Shown in pieces: positions 8,522 to 16,719 of a stretch of 64,000 nucleotides of DNA. This DNA is from Desulfomicrobium sp. UBA5193 (GTDB lineage Bacteria; Desulfobacterota; Desulfovibrionia; Desulfovibrionales; Desulfomicrobiaceae): the NCBI GenBank assembly GCA_002412965.1, contig DHWB01000004.1, positions 1-64,000 on the forward strand, read 5' to 3'. The translations under genes were made by a program, and so were the position numbers. The first letter of the stretch is position 1, and each line of letters opens with the position of its first letter. Under the pieces are notes generated by a model. That model did no database searches, was not told the origin of the DNA, and saw nothing but the letters and a program-made list of their open reading frames with translations.

Positions 8522-10762
8522 ATGGATATTGAAAAACGCATACAAGAATTGCGGGACCGCCTGAAATACATCCTTGATATTTTCGGACCCGATGAAAATA
8601 CGAACGTGATCATGCTGGAGGCCAAGCTTGGCGAGTATGTCGCCCGCGAAGCGGGCCTGCCCAAGCAGGAAGCCATCCGGCAACTCGAAACCCTGGAGGA
8701 GCTGTTCCGCTTTCTGGAGAAGAAGCTCGAGCGCGACCTGACCCCCATGAACAAGGTGCGCATCGTGCGGCATCCGCAGCGCATCTGCCTCAAGGACATC
8801 CTCGAGAACGTGTATGACAACTACACGGAGATCGGTGGGCAGGACGATTACAGCATCGACCCGAGCATGCTCATCGCCCGGGCCTACATCACCCGCAAAC
8901 GCGGCAAGAAGGTCCACAACCAGCCGGTCATGGTCATCGGCCAGGAGAAGGGGCACGGTCAGGAGTTTCGCAACGGCGGCTCGGTCAAACCTTGGGGCAA
9001 CGCCAAGGCCCTGCACTACATGAAGGTCGCGGAGACGGAAAACATCCCCATCCATACCTATATCTTCACTCCCGGCTCCTATCCCATCGAGGACTATCCG
9101 GGCGCTGCCCAGCAGATCGCCAAGAACCTCTACGAGATGGCCGGCCTCAAGGTGCCCATCGTGGCCGTCATCTCCGAAGGCGGATCCGGCGGCGCCGAGG
9201 CCATCGGTCTCGCCGACACGCGCATCATGATGTCCCACGGCTACTACTCGGTCATTTCGCCCGAGGGTGCGGCCGCCATCGAGGGCCGCCTGCGCGGTGG
9301 CCAGCGGGCCGAGCCCAAGCTCATCGAGCACTGCGCGCAGCAGCTCAAGATGACGGCTGACGACAACCGCGCCATGGGCTTTGTGGATTGGAAGATCAAC
9401 GAGCCGGAGCTTGGCGCCAGGCCCGAACATTACGACTTCTTTCGCAAGCTGCGCAAATCCGTGATCTCCTCGACCGACGAGATCGTCCTCAATGTGAGCG
9501 GGCTGCGTCTTTTCCGGTCCTTCGCGCTCCGGCGGCACAAGGGCGCGGACGTGTATGTGCGCTGGACCCTCGACTCCCGCGCCAAGGAGCGGCTGCTGTG
9601 GACCCGCTACATGAAATTCCGTCGCATGGCCCAGGGAGCCTACCTGGACAAGCGGCACTGGTTCAGTCGCAGCAGCGAGTGGACCGGCGAATTTTTCTCG
9701 TCCCTCTATTCCTATTTCCGGTACGACCTGTTCGGCAAGCAGCACAAGAAGGTCGCGGAATTGGCCGAGGACATGCACGCCGAGATGCAGGTCGTGGTCG
9801 GCCGCTCCACCCGCCTCTGGAAGGCCATCACGTCCAAGCTGTCTTTCGGCAAGAGCAAGAAGGAAGTGGACAAGGAGGGTCTTACCTCCCTCTCCATCTG
9901 GGATGATGGCGCGCAGAACAGCGGCAAATGGCAGTATGTCAGCCCCCAGGCCAAGCTGGACCGGGCCGTGACCTGCCCCAACACCACCGTGCACGGCTGC
10001 CTGGACCAGTGGGCGCCGGATCTGTTCAACGAATGGGCCGGAGTGTGCAGCTACTGCGGTCATCACTTTCCCATGGAATATCAGTGGTATCTGCATAATA
10101 TCTTCGATCCGGGCTCCATCTACGAGGTCTTCTCGGAGATCGAATCCACCAACCCGCTCAAGTTCGACGGCTTTGACCTGAAGCTCGAAGAGGCCAAGCG
10201 CAAGACCGGACACAAATGCGGATGCATGACCTTCGAGGCCCGCATCGACGGCACCTCCGTCATGGTCGCCATGTTCATGGGCGCATTCCGTGGCGGCAGC
10301 GTGGGCGCGGCCGAGGGAGAGAAGTTCATTCGGGCCATGGAACGGGCGCGCAAGAAGCAGCTGCCGTTCCTGTCCTATGTGCACGGCACGGCAGGCATCC
10401 GCATCCAGGAAGGGGTCAACGGCGTCATCCAGATGCCGCGCTGCACCATGGCCGTCCGGCGCTATACGGAGGCCGGCGGGCTCTATCTGGTGCTCTACGA
10501 CACCAACTCCTATGCCGGGCCGGTGGCCAGCTTCCTGGGCTGCTCGCCCTATCAGTTCGCGGTGCGTTCGGCCAACATCGGTTTTGCCGGTCCGGGGGTC
10601 ATCAAGGAGACCACGGGCATGGATATTCCGCCCAATTATCACAACGCCTACCAGGCGCTGTCGCGCGGGCATATCCAGGGCATCTGGGATCGCCGGGAGA
10701 TCCGGGGCAATCTGGTTCAGTCCCTGCAGACCATGGGCGGCCGCAACCTCTACTATCGATAG
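8522..10762 (+). CDS. Fused acetyl-CoA carboxylase carboxyltransferase, alpha then beta domains
   Basis: The 746-residue protein joins an AccA-like half (about 1-290, with PVMVIGQEKGHGQEF and ISEGGSGGAEAIGLAD, the CoA-binding oxyanion region) to an AccD-like half (about 470-746, with VHGTAGIRIQEGV and GFAGPGVIKETTG). A cysteine set before the beta domain (TCPNTTVHGC and CSYCGHH) resembles the zinc ribbon of AccD. Most bacteria encode the two subunits separately. Between the halves is a linker of about 180 residues with no motif I recognise. No strong ribosome-binding site precedes ATG 8522. The enzyme would transfer CO2 from carboxybiotin to an acyl-CoA. Confidence 0.88.
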   Translation: MDIEKRIQELRDRLKYILDIFGPDENTNVIMLEAKLGEYVAREAGLPKQEAIRQLETLEELFRFLEKKLERDLTPMNKVRIVRHPQRICLKDILENVYDNYTEIGGQDDYSIDPSMLIARAYITRKRGKKVHNQPVMVIGQEKGHGQEFRNGGSVKPWGNAKALHYMKVAETENIPIHTYIFTPGSYPIEDYPGAAQQIAKNLYEMAGLKVPIVAVISEGGSGGAEAIGLADTRIMMSHGYYSVISPEGAAAIEGRLRGGQRAEPKLIEHCAQQLKMTADDNRAMGFVDWKINEPELGARPEHYDFFRKLRKSVISSTDEIVLNVSGLRLFRSFALRRHKGADVYVRWTLDSRAKERLLWTRYMKFRRMAQGAYLDKRHWFSRSSEWTGEFFSSLYSYFRYDLFGKQHKKVAELAEDMHAEMQVVVGRSTRLWKAITSKLSFGKSKKEVDKEGLTSLSIWDDGAQNSGKWQYVSPQAKLDRAVTCPNTTVHGCLDQWAPDLFNEWAGVCSYCGHHFPMEYQWYLHNIFDPGSIYEVFSEIESTNPLKFDGFDLKLEEAKRKTGHKCGCMTFEARIDGTSVMVAMFMGAFRGGSVGAAEGEKFIRAMERARKKQLPFLSYVHGTAGIRIQEGVNGVIQMPRCTMAVRRYTEAGGLYLVLYDTNSYAGPVASFLGCSPYQFAVRSANIGFAGPGVIKETTGMDIPPNYHNAYQALSRGHIQGIWDRREIRGNLVQSLQTMGGRNLYYR

Positions 10763-10771
10763 GAGTCATGA

Positions 10772-11422
10772 GTGATCGACGTAAAAGAACTTTTGCGGGA
10801 GCTGCGCGAAGAACCCTACGAGAAGATCGTCATCCGGGCTCCCCATAGCGGAAAAGTGGAATTTGTGGCCAAAGAGCCTGGGGTGCGCGTGGTCGGCCCC
10901 AGCGGCACCTGGAAGGAAGTGCCGGGCACGTTGCTGGCCCGGCTTGAGCGTGAAAAAGTCAAGAGGCCGCTCTTCGCCCCGCAAAAGGGCGAGGTCATGT
11001 CGCTTGGCGATGTCCAGAACGGCCAGTTCGTGCAGGCCGGACAGGAGCTGTTGACCATTCGCCATTACCTGACCCGCGAAGAGGTCATAGCGCGCATCTT
11101 GCGCCGCTCCCTGTCCCTCTTTTTGGCGCCCGAAAAGGGAAAATACTATTTTTTCCCGGACGTGGACATCAAGATCAAGACCAAAGGCAGCCAGAGCGTG
11201 CATATCGATGATGGCATGGAGTTGTTCATCCTTTCGCGCATGAAGCGCGAGACCTCGATCCGTTACAGCGGCCCGGCCGGGATCATTTACGCCGTCTATT
11301 TCGAGACCAACGATTCCGTCGACCGGGACAGCCCGCTCATCGGCGTCTGCCCTGAAAATCAGCTTGGCCAGATTCAGGAAGTCGTCAGCCGCGTGCAGAG
11401 CGACTGGGAGGAGAGAGACTGA
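10772..11422 (+). CDS. Divergent biotinyl/lipoyl-type carrier protein (BCCP-like)
   Basis: Starts at GTG 10772, with AGGAG 6 nt upstream and only 9 nt after the carboxyltransferase stop. The 216-residue protein contains two half-barrel-like segments: residues about 65-97 (APQKGEVMSLGDVQNGQFVQ) and about 150-193 (LSRMKRETSIRYSGPAG then SVDRDSPLIGV). The second aligns with the biotin-attachment hairpin, but the usual Met-Lys-Met reads Met157-Lys158-Arg159. The lysine is therefore retained while its flank is changed. From operon position it is the likely biotin carrier for the two preceding subunits; whether BirA biotinylates it cannot be told from sequence. Confidence 0.7.
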   Translation: MIDVKELLRELREEPYEKIVIRAPHSGKVEFVAKEPGVRVVGPSGTWKEVPGTLLARLEREKVKRPLFAPQKGEVMSLGDVQNGQFVQAGQELLTIRHYLTREEVIARILRRSLSLFLAPEKGKYYFFPDVDIKIKTKGSQSVHIDDGMELFILSRMKRETSIRYSGPAGIIYAVYFETNDSVDRDSPLIGVCPENQLGQIQEVVSRVQSDWEERD

Positions 11423-11772
11423 TGGGCAAAGTCCTGCAGGTTCGAGTGTATGCCTATACCTACGACGAGGCGGACGTCCGCAAGGCCTGGCCCCGTCTGT
11501 GGAGCCTGGCCTTCGAGGAGACCAGACCCGGATTTCCGTACGAGATGGCCGGGGTGCTGGAGCTTGTCAGGGCGCTTGATGACCTGTATCAATTCGGAGT
11601 CCTTCCGGAGGCGACCCGCGCGGTTCTGGCAGCGGGTCTGCCCAAGGTCGTGAAGGGAGTCGAGACGCTGCAGAGGCGGCTTGCCGACTGGAACCCCCAG
11701 GCGGCCAACGAGGCCTCCGATCAGATCGAGGAAGGGCTTGGCGAGCTGGAAAAGCAAGCGGCCAATCCATGA
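11422..11772 (+). CDS. Conserved hypothetical protein in the carboxylase operon
   Basis: The 116-residue soluble protein overlaps the carrier gene's stop by one base (TGATG), so it is translationally coupled. It has a short beta-like N-terminus (KVLQVRVYAYTYDEADVRKAW) and then mostly amphipathic helices with no cysteines or membrane segments. I do not recognise the family. Position suggests an accessory or assembly role for the carboxylase complex, but nothing in the sequence shows an activity. Confidence 0.75.
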   Translation: MGKVLQVRVYAYTYDEADVRKAWPRLWSLAFEETRPGFPYEMAGVLELVRALDDLYQFGVLPEATRAVLAAGLPKVVKGVETLQRRLADWNPQAANEASDQIEEGLGELEKQAANP

Positions 11773-11799
11773 CCGAATCAAAACATACGAGGAGACGAC

Positions 11800-12288
11800 A
11801 TGGCAGGAAGTCTGAATAAAGTGCTTTTGATCGGCCGTCTGGGCCGTGATCCTGAGATGCGCTACACCCCCTCCGGGCAGCCGGTGACCAATTTTTCCAT
11901 TGCCACGGACGAGACATACACGGGCAAGGATGGACAAAAAGTCGAGAAGACCGAATGGCACCGCATCGTGGTTTGGGGCAAGCAGGCGGAATTCTGCGGG
12001 AATTATCTGGCCAAGGGCCGGCTCGTCTATATCGAGGGCAAGCTCGAAACCCGCAAGTGGACCGACAAGGACGGCGCGGAAAAGTACACGACCGAAATCA
12101 AGGCCGACCGCGTGGTGGGGCTTGATTCCCGCCAGTCCGAAGGCGGCTACGCCCCTGCGCCACAGCAGTACCAGAAAAATCAGGCCTCGCCCCAGAACGC
12201 GCCCCAGGGCGGAGGTTCGAACTACGAGGACGATCTGGGCCCCGCCTTTCCGTCCGAAGCCAGTGGCATGGACGACGCGCCCTTTTAG
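11800..12288 (+). CDS. ssb: Single-stranded DNA-binding protein
   Basis: The 162-residue protein has the OB-fold of bacterial SSB (MAGSLNKVLLIGRLGRDPEM, then TEWHRIVVWGKQAE and IEGKLETRKWTDKDG), a Gln/Gly-rich flexible linker, and the acidic C-terminal tip MDDAPF that recruits replication and repair proteins. GAGGAGA precedes the ATG at 11800. It follows the carboxylase operon by 27 nt and is closed by a strong terminator, so it may be read from both the operon and its own promoter. Confidence 0.97.
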   Translation: MAGSLNKVLLIGRLGRDPEMRYTPSGQPVTNFSIATDETYTGKDGQKVEKTEWHRIVVWGKQAEFCGNYLAKGRLVYIEGKLETRKWTDKDGAEKYTTEIKADRVVGLDSRQSEGGYAPAPQQYQKNQASPQNAPQGGGSNYEDDLGPAFPSEASGMDDAPF

Positions 12289-12320
12289 CGAAGAACAATT
12301 TACATTTTGTAAATAAGTAG

Positions 12321-12353
12321 AGCGAAGCTGTTAAAATAGCTTCGCTTTTTTTT
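12321..12353 (+). terminator. Rho-independent terminator after ssb
   Basis: AGCGAAGCT (12321-12329) and AGCTTCGCT (12338-12346) form a perfect 9-bp stem with an 8-nt loop, followed by eight T. Confidence 0.92.
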
Positions 12354-12556
12354 GTTTGAAAATGCCTCACCGGCCGGGTAGCTGAATGCATTGGATGCAT
12401 TCTCGTCGCGGCCGCTAGGCCAGCAACGGCAGTGGAAACGTCGGGAATACACGTCTTCTATGCTGTTCTCGTCGATGAGGATTGCTTGATTTTCAAAATC
12501 TTTTGCCGATATCCGGGTGAAAGATAGCCTATTTGTAACGTAATATCGCCCCAAGA

Positions 12557-14482
12557 TCAAAATTGCTTGAAGGGTATGCCGAGTTTGCGCATGCGAGAAT
12601 AGAGGGTGGAAGAGTTGATTGCCAATCGCTCTGCCGCGCCGCCTGGGCCTTTGATCCTGCCTTGAGTCGCCTTGAGGACGGCCTGAATATGCCTGCGCTC
12701 AACGTCTTCCAGAGACGCGGCCGCATCGAGGGTCTCGGAGCTGGAGGTCAATCGCTGCAAGACCAGGACTTCACCGGGACTGATAATGAGCGAATGCTCG
12801 ATGACATTGCGCAACTCACGGATGTTGCCGGGCCAAGAGTAACCCATGAGCAGTTGCATGTCTTTTTGGGCGATGCGGCGGATTTGCTTGCCCATGCGCT
12901 CGCCGAATTCCTTGATGAACTCCCACACCAGCTGCGGGATGTCCTCAGGGCGTTCGCGCAACGGCGGAACATAGATGGGGAAAATGCTCAGCCTGTAGTA
13001 GAGGTCGCCGCGAAAACGCCCCGCTTCGACCTCTTTGGCAAGATCCTTGTTGCTGGCCGCTATGATGCGTACGTCAACCTTGGTGGTTTTGGAACTCCCG
13101 AGGCGCTCGAACTCGCTGTCCTGGAGCACGCGCAGCAGCTTGGCCTGGGTTTCAAGCGACATCTCCGCGATCTCGTCGAGAAAGAGGGTAGAGCCATCGG
13201 CCAGTTCGAAGCGTCCCGACTGGCGACTGAGTGCTCCCGTGTAGGCGCCTTTCTCGCGTCCGAACAGCTCGCTCTCCACCAGAGGCCCGGGCAGGGCGGC
13301 GCAATTGACCTTGACCATGATCCGTTTGCCACGGTCGCTCAGGCGATGGATGGTCTGGGCGACCAGCCCCTTTCCCGTGCCTGTCTCACCTTGAAGGAGC
13401 ACCGTGCTTCCGGTCCGGGCCACCTGACTGATCTGCGTCATGACCATGCGCATGGCTTCGCTGGAGCCCAGAATCTCTCCCTGCTGCGCCATTCCTCCAG
13501 CCTCGCTGCGCAGATAGATATTCTCGCGCAACAGCTGCTGACTGAGGCGCTCGGTCTCCAAAATTTGCGCTTGCAGTTGCAGTTCCAACTCCTTGGACCG
13601 CGTGACATCGACGGTCGCTCCAAAAAGAAAATCCGCATTCCGGCTGTCATCCCAATGCGTCCGTCCCCGGGAAACCAGCCAGCGCAATGCTCCATCCCTG
13701 AGCCGGACACGGTACTCCACCACAAGTTCTTCGCGGGTATGGCGCGCTTCTTCGACCTTGGCTAAAACCTGTGCCCGGTCGTCGGGATGAATCTCCTCCA
13801 AGAGCCTCGACAAGGTCAAAACCACGTCCGAATCAAAACCGAAGTGCTCTTTCGCCTTGTCTGTGGCCCAAATGAAGCCGCTCTCCAGATTAAGCTCCCA
13901 CAACCCGGCATCCGCCGATGCAGCCGCGATATCGAGTCGCTCATTGGTGCGGCGCAGGCTTATTTCCGCCTCGCGTCTTTGCAGGGCGCTGACGAAAATT
14001 TCTCCCAGCAATCGCGTCTGGGTGACGATTCCCTCAGACCAAAAACGCTCCTTTTGCGCGTCCATGGACAGCAGATGATGCACCCGGGAGCCAACGAAAA
14101 GCGGAATGACCAAAGCGGATTTATTGCCCAGCGAAAGGTGCGAACACCGATCGACCTCAGCGCCAGGCGGCAGGTCGTCCACGTTGTTCATGATCATGAT
14201 CTGTCTCTGGTTAACGACTAGATCGTAGGCCCAGGGGAACAAGGCCGCGAGGTCGACCTGTTTCGCGACCAGGGAAGCCCCTTCCGCATACTGCGCATAG
14301 TCGACATTGACCACTGGAGAGTATTTATTGACATAGAGCAGGGCGACGCGGTCGATATCCAGGGATGAAAGAATCCTTTCAAGGGCGCCAAAGATCTCGC
14401 CATCAAGGGTTTCGGACGTGGACATGACCATGCGGGCCGATATTGCGGATGTCAGCTTTTGCAGATTCGAGATTTCGTGCAT
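12557..14482 (-). CDS. Sigma-54-dependent transcriptional activator with GAF and PAS sensor domains
   Basis: The 641-residue protein starts at ATG 14482. An N-terminal GAF domain (about 10-165) is followed by a PAS/PAC domain (about 180-300), an AAA+ domain with Walker A GETGTGKG, the GAYTGA loop and Walker B FLDEIAE (about 330-560), and a C-terminal Fis-like helix-turn-helix (AAERLAINSSTLYSRMRKLG). There is no receiver domain, so activity is probably set by ligand binding at GAF/PAS, as in FhlA/NorR-type regulators. The GAF domain lacks an obvious metal-binding cysteine cluster. No adjacent target operon is evident: ssb lies convergent and hipBA upstream on the same strand. Confidence 0.93.
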   Translation of the reverse strand: MHEISNLQKLTSAISARMVMSTSETLDGEIFGALERILSSLDIDRVALLYVNKYSPVVNVDYAQYAEGASLVAKQVDLAALFPWAYDLVVNQRQIMIMNNVDDLPPGAEVDRCSHLSLGNKSALVIPLFVGSRVHHLLSMDAQKERFWSEGIVTQTRLLGEIFVSALQRREAEISLRRTNERLDIAAASADAGLWELNLESGFIWATDKAKEHFGFDSDVVLTLSRLLEEIHPDDRAQVLAKVEEARHTREELVVEYRVRLRDGALRWLVSRGRTHWDDSRNADFLFGATVDVTRSKELELQLQAQILETERLSQQLLRENIYLRSEAGGMAQQGEILGSSEAMRMVMTQISQVARTGSTVLLQGETGTGKGLVAQTIHRLSDRGKRIMVKVNCAALPGPLVESELFGREKGAYTGALSRQSGRFELADGSTLFLDEIAEMSLETQAKLLRVLQDSEFERLGSSKTTKVDVRIIAASNKDLAKEVEAGRFRGDLYYRLSIFPIYVPPLRERPEDIPQLVWEFIKEFGERMGKQIRRIAQKDMQLLMGYSWPGNIRELRNVIEHSLIISPGEVLVLQRLTSSSETLDAAASLEDVERRHIQAVLKATQGRIKGPGGAAERLAINSSTLYSRMRKLGIPFKQF

Positions 14483-14784
14483 GAGTCGCTTTTACCTTGC
14501 ATGAGAAAAAATTCGAGCCGAATGCTCATTTTAGAAATCCTCTTGGACATCAAGACCGTTCACTTTTTAGCCAAAAATGATGCAATTCCCGGTTTTCTGT
14601 TGGCAAAAACGCACTTCCCGTTTTCCGATCTGAACAACGTGGAGGTCGCTGATCTGCTGTCCGGCTTTCGGGTCGCCGCACTTTGTTTCGTGAGAGCTTC
14701 AGATGCCGGAAATGATGAAATCCAAAGCAGCGATGATGTCTGATCGATAGGCCAGCCGTCATCTCCGCCGTCCCTCTCTCTGCG
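14483..14784. other. 302-bp intergenic region upstream of the sigma-54 activator
   Basis: The gap between hipA and the activator gene should hold the activator's promoter. It contains two similar blocks on the plus strand around 14584-14602 (AATTCCCGGTTTTC) and 14610-14632 (GCACTTCCCGTTTTCC), which could be a direct repeat of a binding site. No convincing gene or hairpin was seen. Confidence 0.4.
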
Positions 14785-16026
14785 TCATGATTCGACCAGC
14801 GCAAAACGGTAGCGCAGTTCCTCCATTTCTTTCCCGGTGACACCGCACGCTGCGAAATGTTCACGCCAGTCGGCAGCAATGCTGCGCATCTCTTCCCAAA
14901 TCAGCGCGGCTTCCTGGTCAGTCAGGCCGAACGGCCGGACATTGCTCAGCATGTTCGACTTGGTTGCCGCGCGTCCTTCCACCCCGCAGCGCAGGGATAG
15001 ATCCCACTGCCTGAAGCGGATCGCCGATGGCACCACGTCGTAGGCCGGAGTCATGGCGATGCGTTTGCGCGATACGAAAAAGGCGTGATTCCGTGGATGA
15101 TCGTCCCGATTCGAGCACAGCGCGTTGAAAACCATGCGCCGGAAAATCTCCGGCCCGGACTCGGCATCACCCAGTCGCCGGGCCTGTTCGGCCAGATTCT
15201 GATAACTGCCCCAGTCTCCATCCTCCTCCACGCCGGTCACGGTGAAGCCGGAAACAACATGCCGCGCATCATTCTGCGCACGGTCAAAGCGTTCCACCAG
15301 CAGCACGAACTGCCCCTGAGTCAGGGTGAGTCTGGTCGGGGCCACCGTGATTTTGCATCGCGCAGCCAGGGTCATGGTCGCATGTTCGACCACAGGCTCG
15401 CGCCACGGATCGCCGCGTTTGGAAAATTTGGCGATCCATGACCGTCCATCCACCGTGACCATGGCCTTGGGGCGTGCGCCGCCCAGGGACAGACTGGAAG
15501 CAAGGGCCGCCAGGAAAGCGTCTTCGGGCATGGCTTCCCGCAGGGCATCAAGTTCTTCATCGTCTTCCAACTGGTCGATGCGGGCGACAACAGCTGCAAC
15601 CCGGCCGATATCCTCGGGCACAAGCGAGAAGGCATCTCCCGAGGCCCAAGGTGCAAATGATTCCGGATGATCAGGAGTGCGGCCAAAAGCAAGCGCGCCC
15701 ATGCGCTGTGGGTGATGGGCTGCGGTCAGGATCTCGAATTCGCTCAATGTGCCGGGCGCGCGTCCCGCCATGAGTCCAAGCACCTTTCGTCCCCATCTGT
15801 CCGGGGCTGCGTCGCGCAGGGCGCTGAACAGACCGCGACTGGAAAACTCCATGTCCGCCAGCGGGAGATGGCCCGGATCAAGGGGAATGGCTTCGGAGCG
15901 CTGCAGATAGCGGCGCCCATAGCGGAAAAAATAGTCCCGGTCCTGATGCCACAGCATGCCCGCCGGGACATATTCCAGGCCAGGCAATCGGATGAAGACC
16001 ACGGCCTGCTCAGAAGTCGAGTTCAT
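14785..16026 (-). CDS. hipA: HipA-family serine/threonine kinase toxin
   Basis: The 413-residue protein has the HipA N-terminal region and the kinase-like C-terminal domain. Recognisable signatures are LGGARPKAMV (ATP-loop), WIAKFSKRGD (with the ATP-binding Lys), the catalytic loop NRDDHPRNHAF and the metal-binding MTPAYDVVP. Characterised HipA proteins phosphorylate aminoacyl-tRNA synthetases and induce dormancy; the substrate here is unknown. The gene overlaps its HTH partner by 17 nt, the classic antitoxin-first arrangement. All catalytic motifs look intact, so the toxin is probably active. Confidence 0.9.
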   Translation of the reverse strand: MNSTSEQAVVFIRLPGLEYVPAGMLWHQDRDYFFRYGRRYLQRSEAIPLDPGHLPLADMEFSSRGLFSALRDAAPDRWGRKVLGLMAGRAPGTLSEFEILTAAHHPQRMGALAFGRTPDHPESFAPWASGDAFSLVPEDIGRVAAVVARIDQLEDDEELDALREAMPEDAFLAALASSLSLGGARPKAMVTVDGRSWIAKFSKRGDPWREPVVEHATMTLAARCKITVAPTRLTLTQGQFVLLVERFDRAQNDARHVVSGFTVTGVEEDGDWGSYQNLAEQARRLGDAESGPEIFRRMVFNALCSNRDDHPRNHAFFVSRKRIAMTPAYDVVPSAIRFRQWDLSLRCGVEGRAATKSNMLSNVRPFGLTDQEAALIWEEMRSIAADWREHFAACGVTGKEMEELRYRFALVES

Positions 16027-16351
16027 CGTTTCTCCCGGATGCGATACGTTTGGGTAGCTTGTTCACGGCCATGGCCTGGCCGATGGCATCGTTTTCCAGA
16101 GCCGCAACCCGGCCGAGCTGCGCGTCGAGCTGGAGCGCCCACAGCGCCTGCGCCAGTACGCCGAGGGATACGCCGGGGCGTCCCAACTCCAGGCGGCGGA
16201 TGGTTTCACGCGTGGTCATGCAGCGTGTTGCCAAATCCTGCATGCTCAGGCCTCGTAGCTTGCGGGCCGTGCGGATGTTCTGCCCAAGGCATTCCAGATT
16301 GGCGGCCGGGCTGGGAGGAAGATCGTGTGCGGAGGTGTTCTTGGGTGACAT
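16010..16351 (-). CDS. hipB: HipB-family HTH antitoxin
   Basis: The 113-residue protein has a Xre-type helix-turn-helix (IRTARKLRGLSMQDLATR followed by TTRETIRRLELGRPGVSLG) and a hydrophilic tail. It precedes and overlaps hipA by 17 nt. HipB proteins bind and neutralise HipA and repress their own operon; the palindrome immediately upstream is the expected operator. The N-terminal 15 residues are Pro/Ser-rich and not needed for the fold, so a slightly later start is possible. Confidence 0.88.
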   Translation of the reverse strand: MSPKNTSAHDLPPSPAANLECLGQNIRTARKLRGLSMQDLATRCMTTRETIRRLELGRPGVSLGVLAQALWALQLDAQLGRVAALENDAIGQAMAVNKLPKRIASGRNDELDF

Positions 16352-16354
16352 GTG

Positions 16355-16380
16355 TTCTATATGGTGCTTAAGATATAGAA
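16355..16380 (-). promoter_or_regulatory. Probable HipB operator
   Basis: A perfect inverted repeat TTCTATAT (16355-16362) and ATATAGAA (16373-16380) with a 10-nt spacer lies 3 nt upstream of the hipB start. Its placement and two-fold symmetry fit an autoregulatory site for a dimeric Xre-type antitoxin. AT-rich sequence further upstream (16384-16406) is a candidate promoter but no clean -35/-10 pair was assigned. Confidence 0.6.
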
Positions 16381-16392
16381 ATGCAATACATA

Positions 16393-16719
16393 TAATACAA
16401 AAATATGGAAAAGGTCGTGCGTAAGGCTCCCGAACACCTGCTGGAAAGTGGGCAGTCGCGCACGATCAGGCAAGAATTCGCGATAATCGGTCTGCCTGCT
16501 TCATACCGCAAAACCTTAAAGAGGTTACACGAAACGTTTTCGTCACAACGCCCGTTCAGCAGAAGGGGACGCAGCAGCCCTTTTCGGGCTTTGATTTTTT
16601 CCGTTCCGTGAGTGAAGATAACAGGCATGGGGTGGAATGAGAGCGGGGACGCAATCTGTCCATCAGAAGCACCGCGATATCTGTGCAATCAACAAGTTGG
16701 GAAACAAAGGTGAGAGAAA
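16393..16719. other. 327-bp intergenic region between hipBA and a DUF362 gene
   Basis: A 68-codon open frame (16405-16611, plus) shows no family resemblance and no ribosome-binding site, and I do not call it a gene. A terminator-like hairpin lies at 16575-16600 (AGCCC, loop TTTTC, GGGCT, then a T-rich run). The hairpin ends about 120 nt before the next gene, so it may be a remnant of an earlier transcription unit. The promoter for the DUF362 gene should lie in 16600-16700. Confidence 0.4.

Noticed and set aside
8456..10672. A 738-codon open frame antisense to the carboxyltransferase gene
   Set aside because: It mirrors a well-conserved gene on the other strand, has no family motifs and is rich in His/Gly/Leu/Val, as expected of an antisense shadow in GC-rich DNA.
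12354..12556. Possible transposase fragment on the minus strand after the ssb terminator
   Set aside because: The short reading frame shows no transposase motif and there are no inverted repeats or target duplications; it is left as unassigned intergenic DNA.
14550..14879. 109-codon minus-strand frame upstream of the sigma-54 activator
   Set aside because: Overlaps the end of hipA in another frame, lacks a ribosome-binding site and resembles nothing.
16405..16611. 68-residue open frame between hipB and the DUF362 gene
   Set aside because: No ribosome-binding site, no recognisable motif, and it runs through a terminator-like hairpin.
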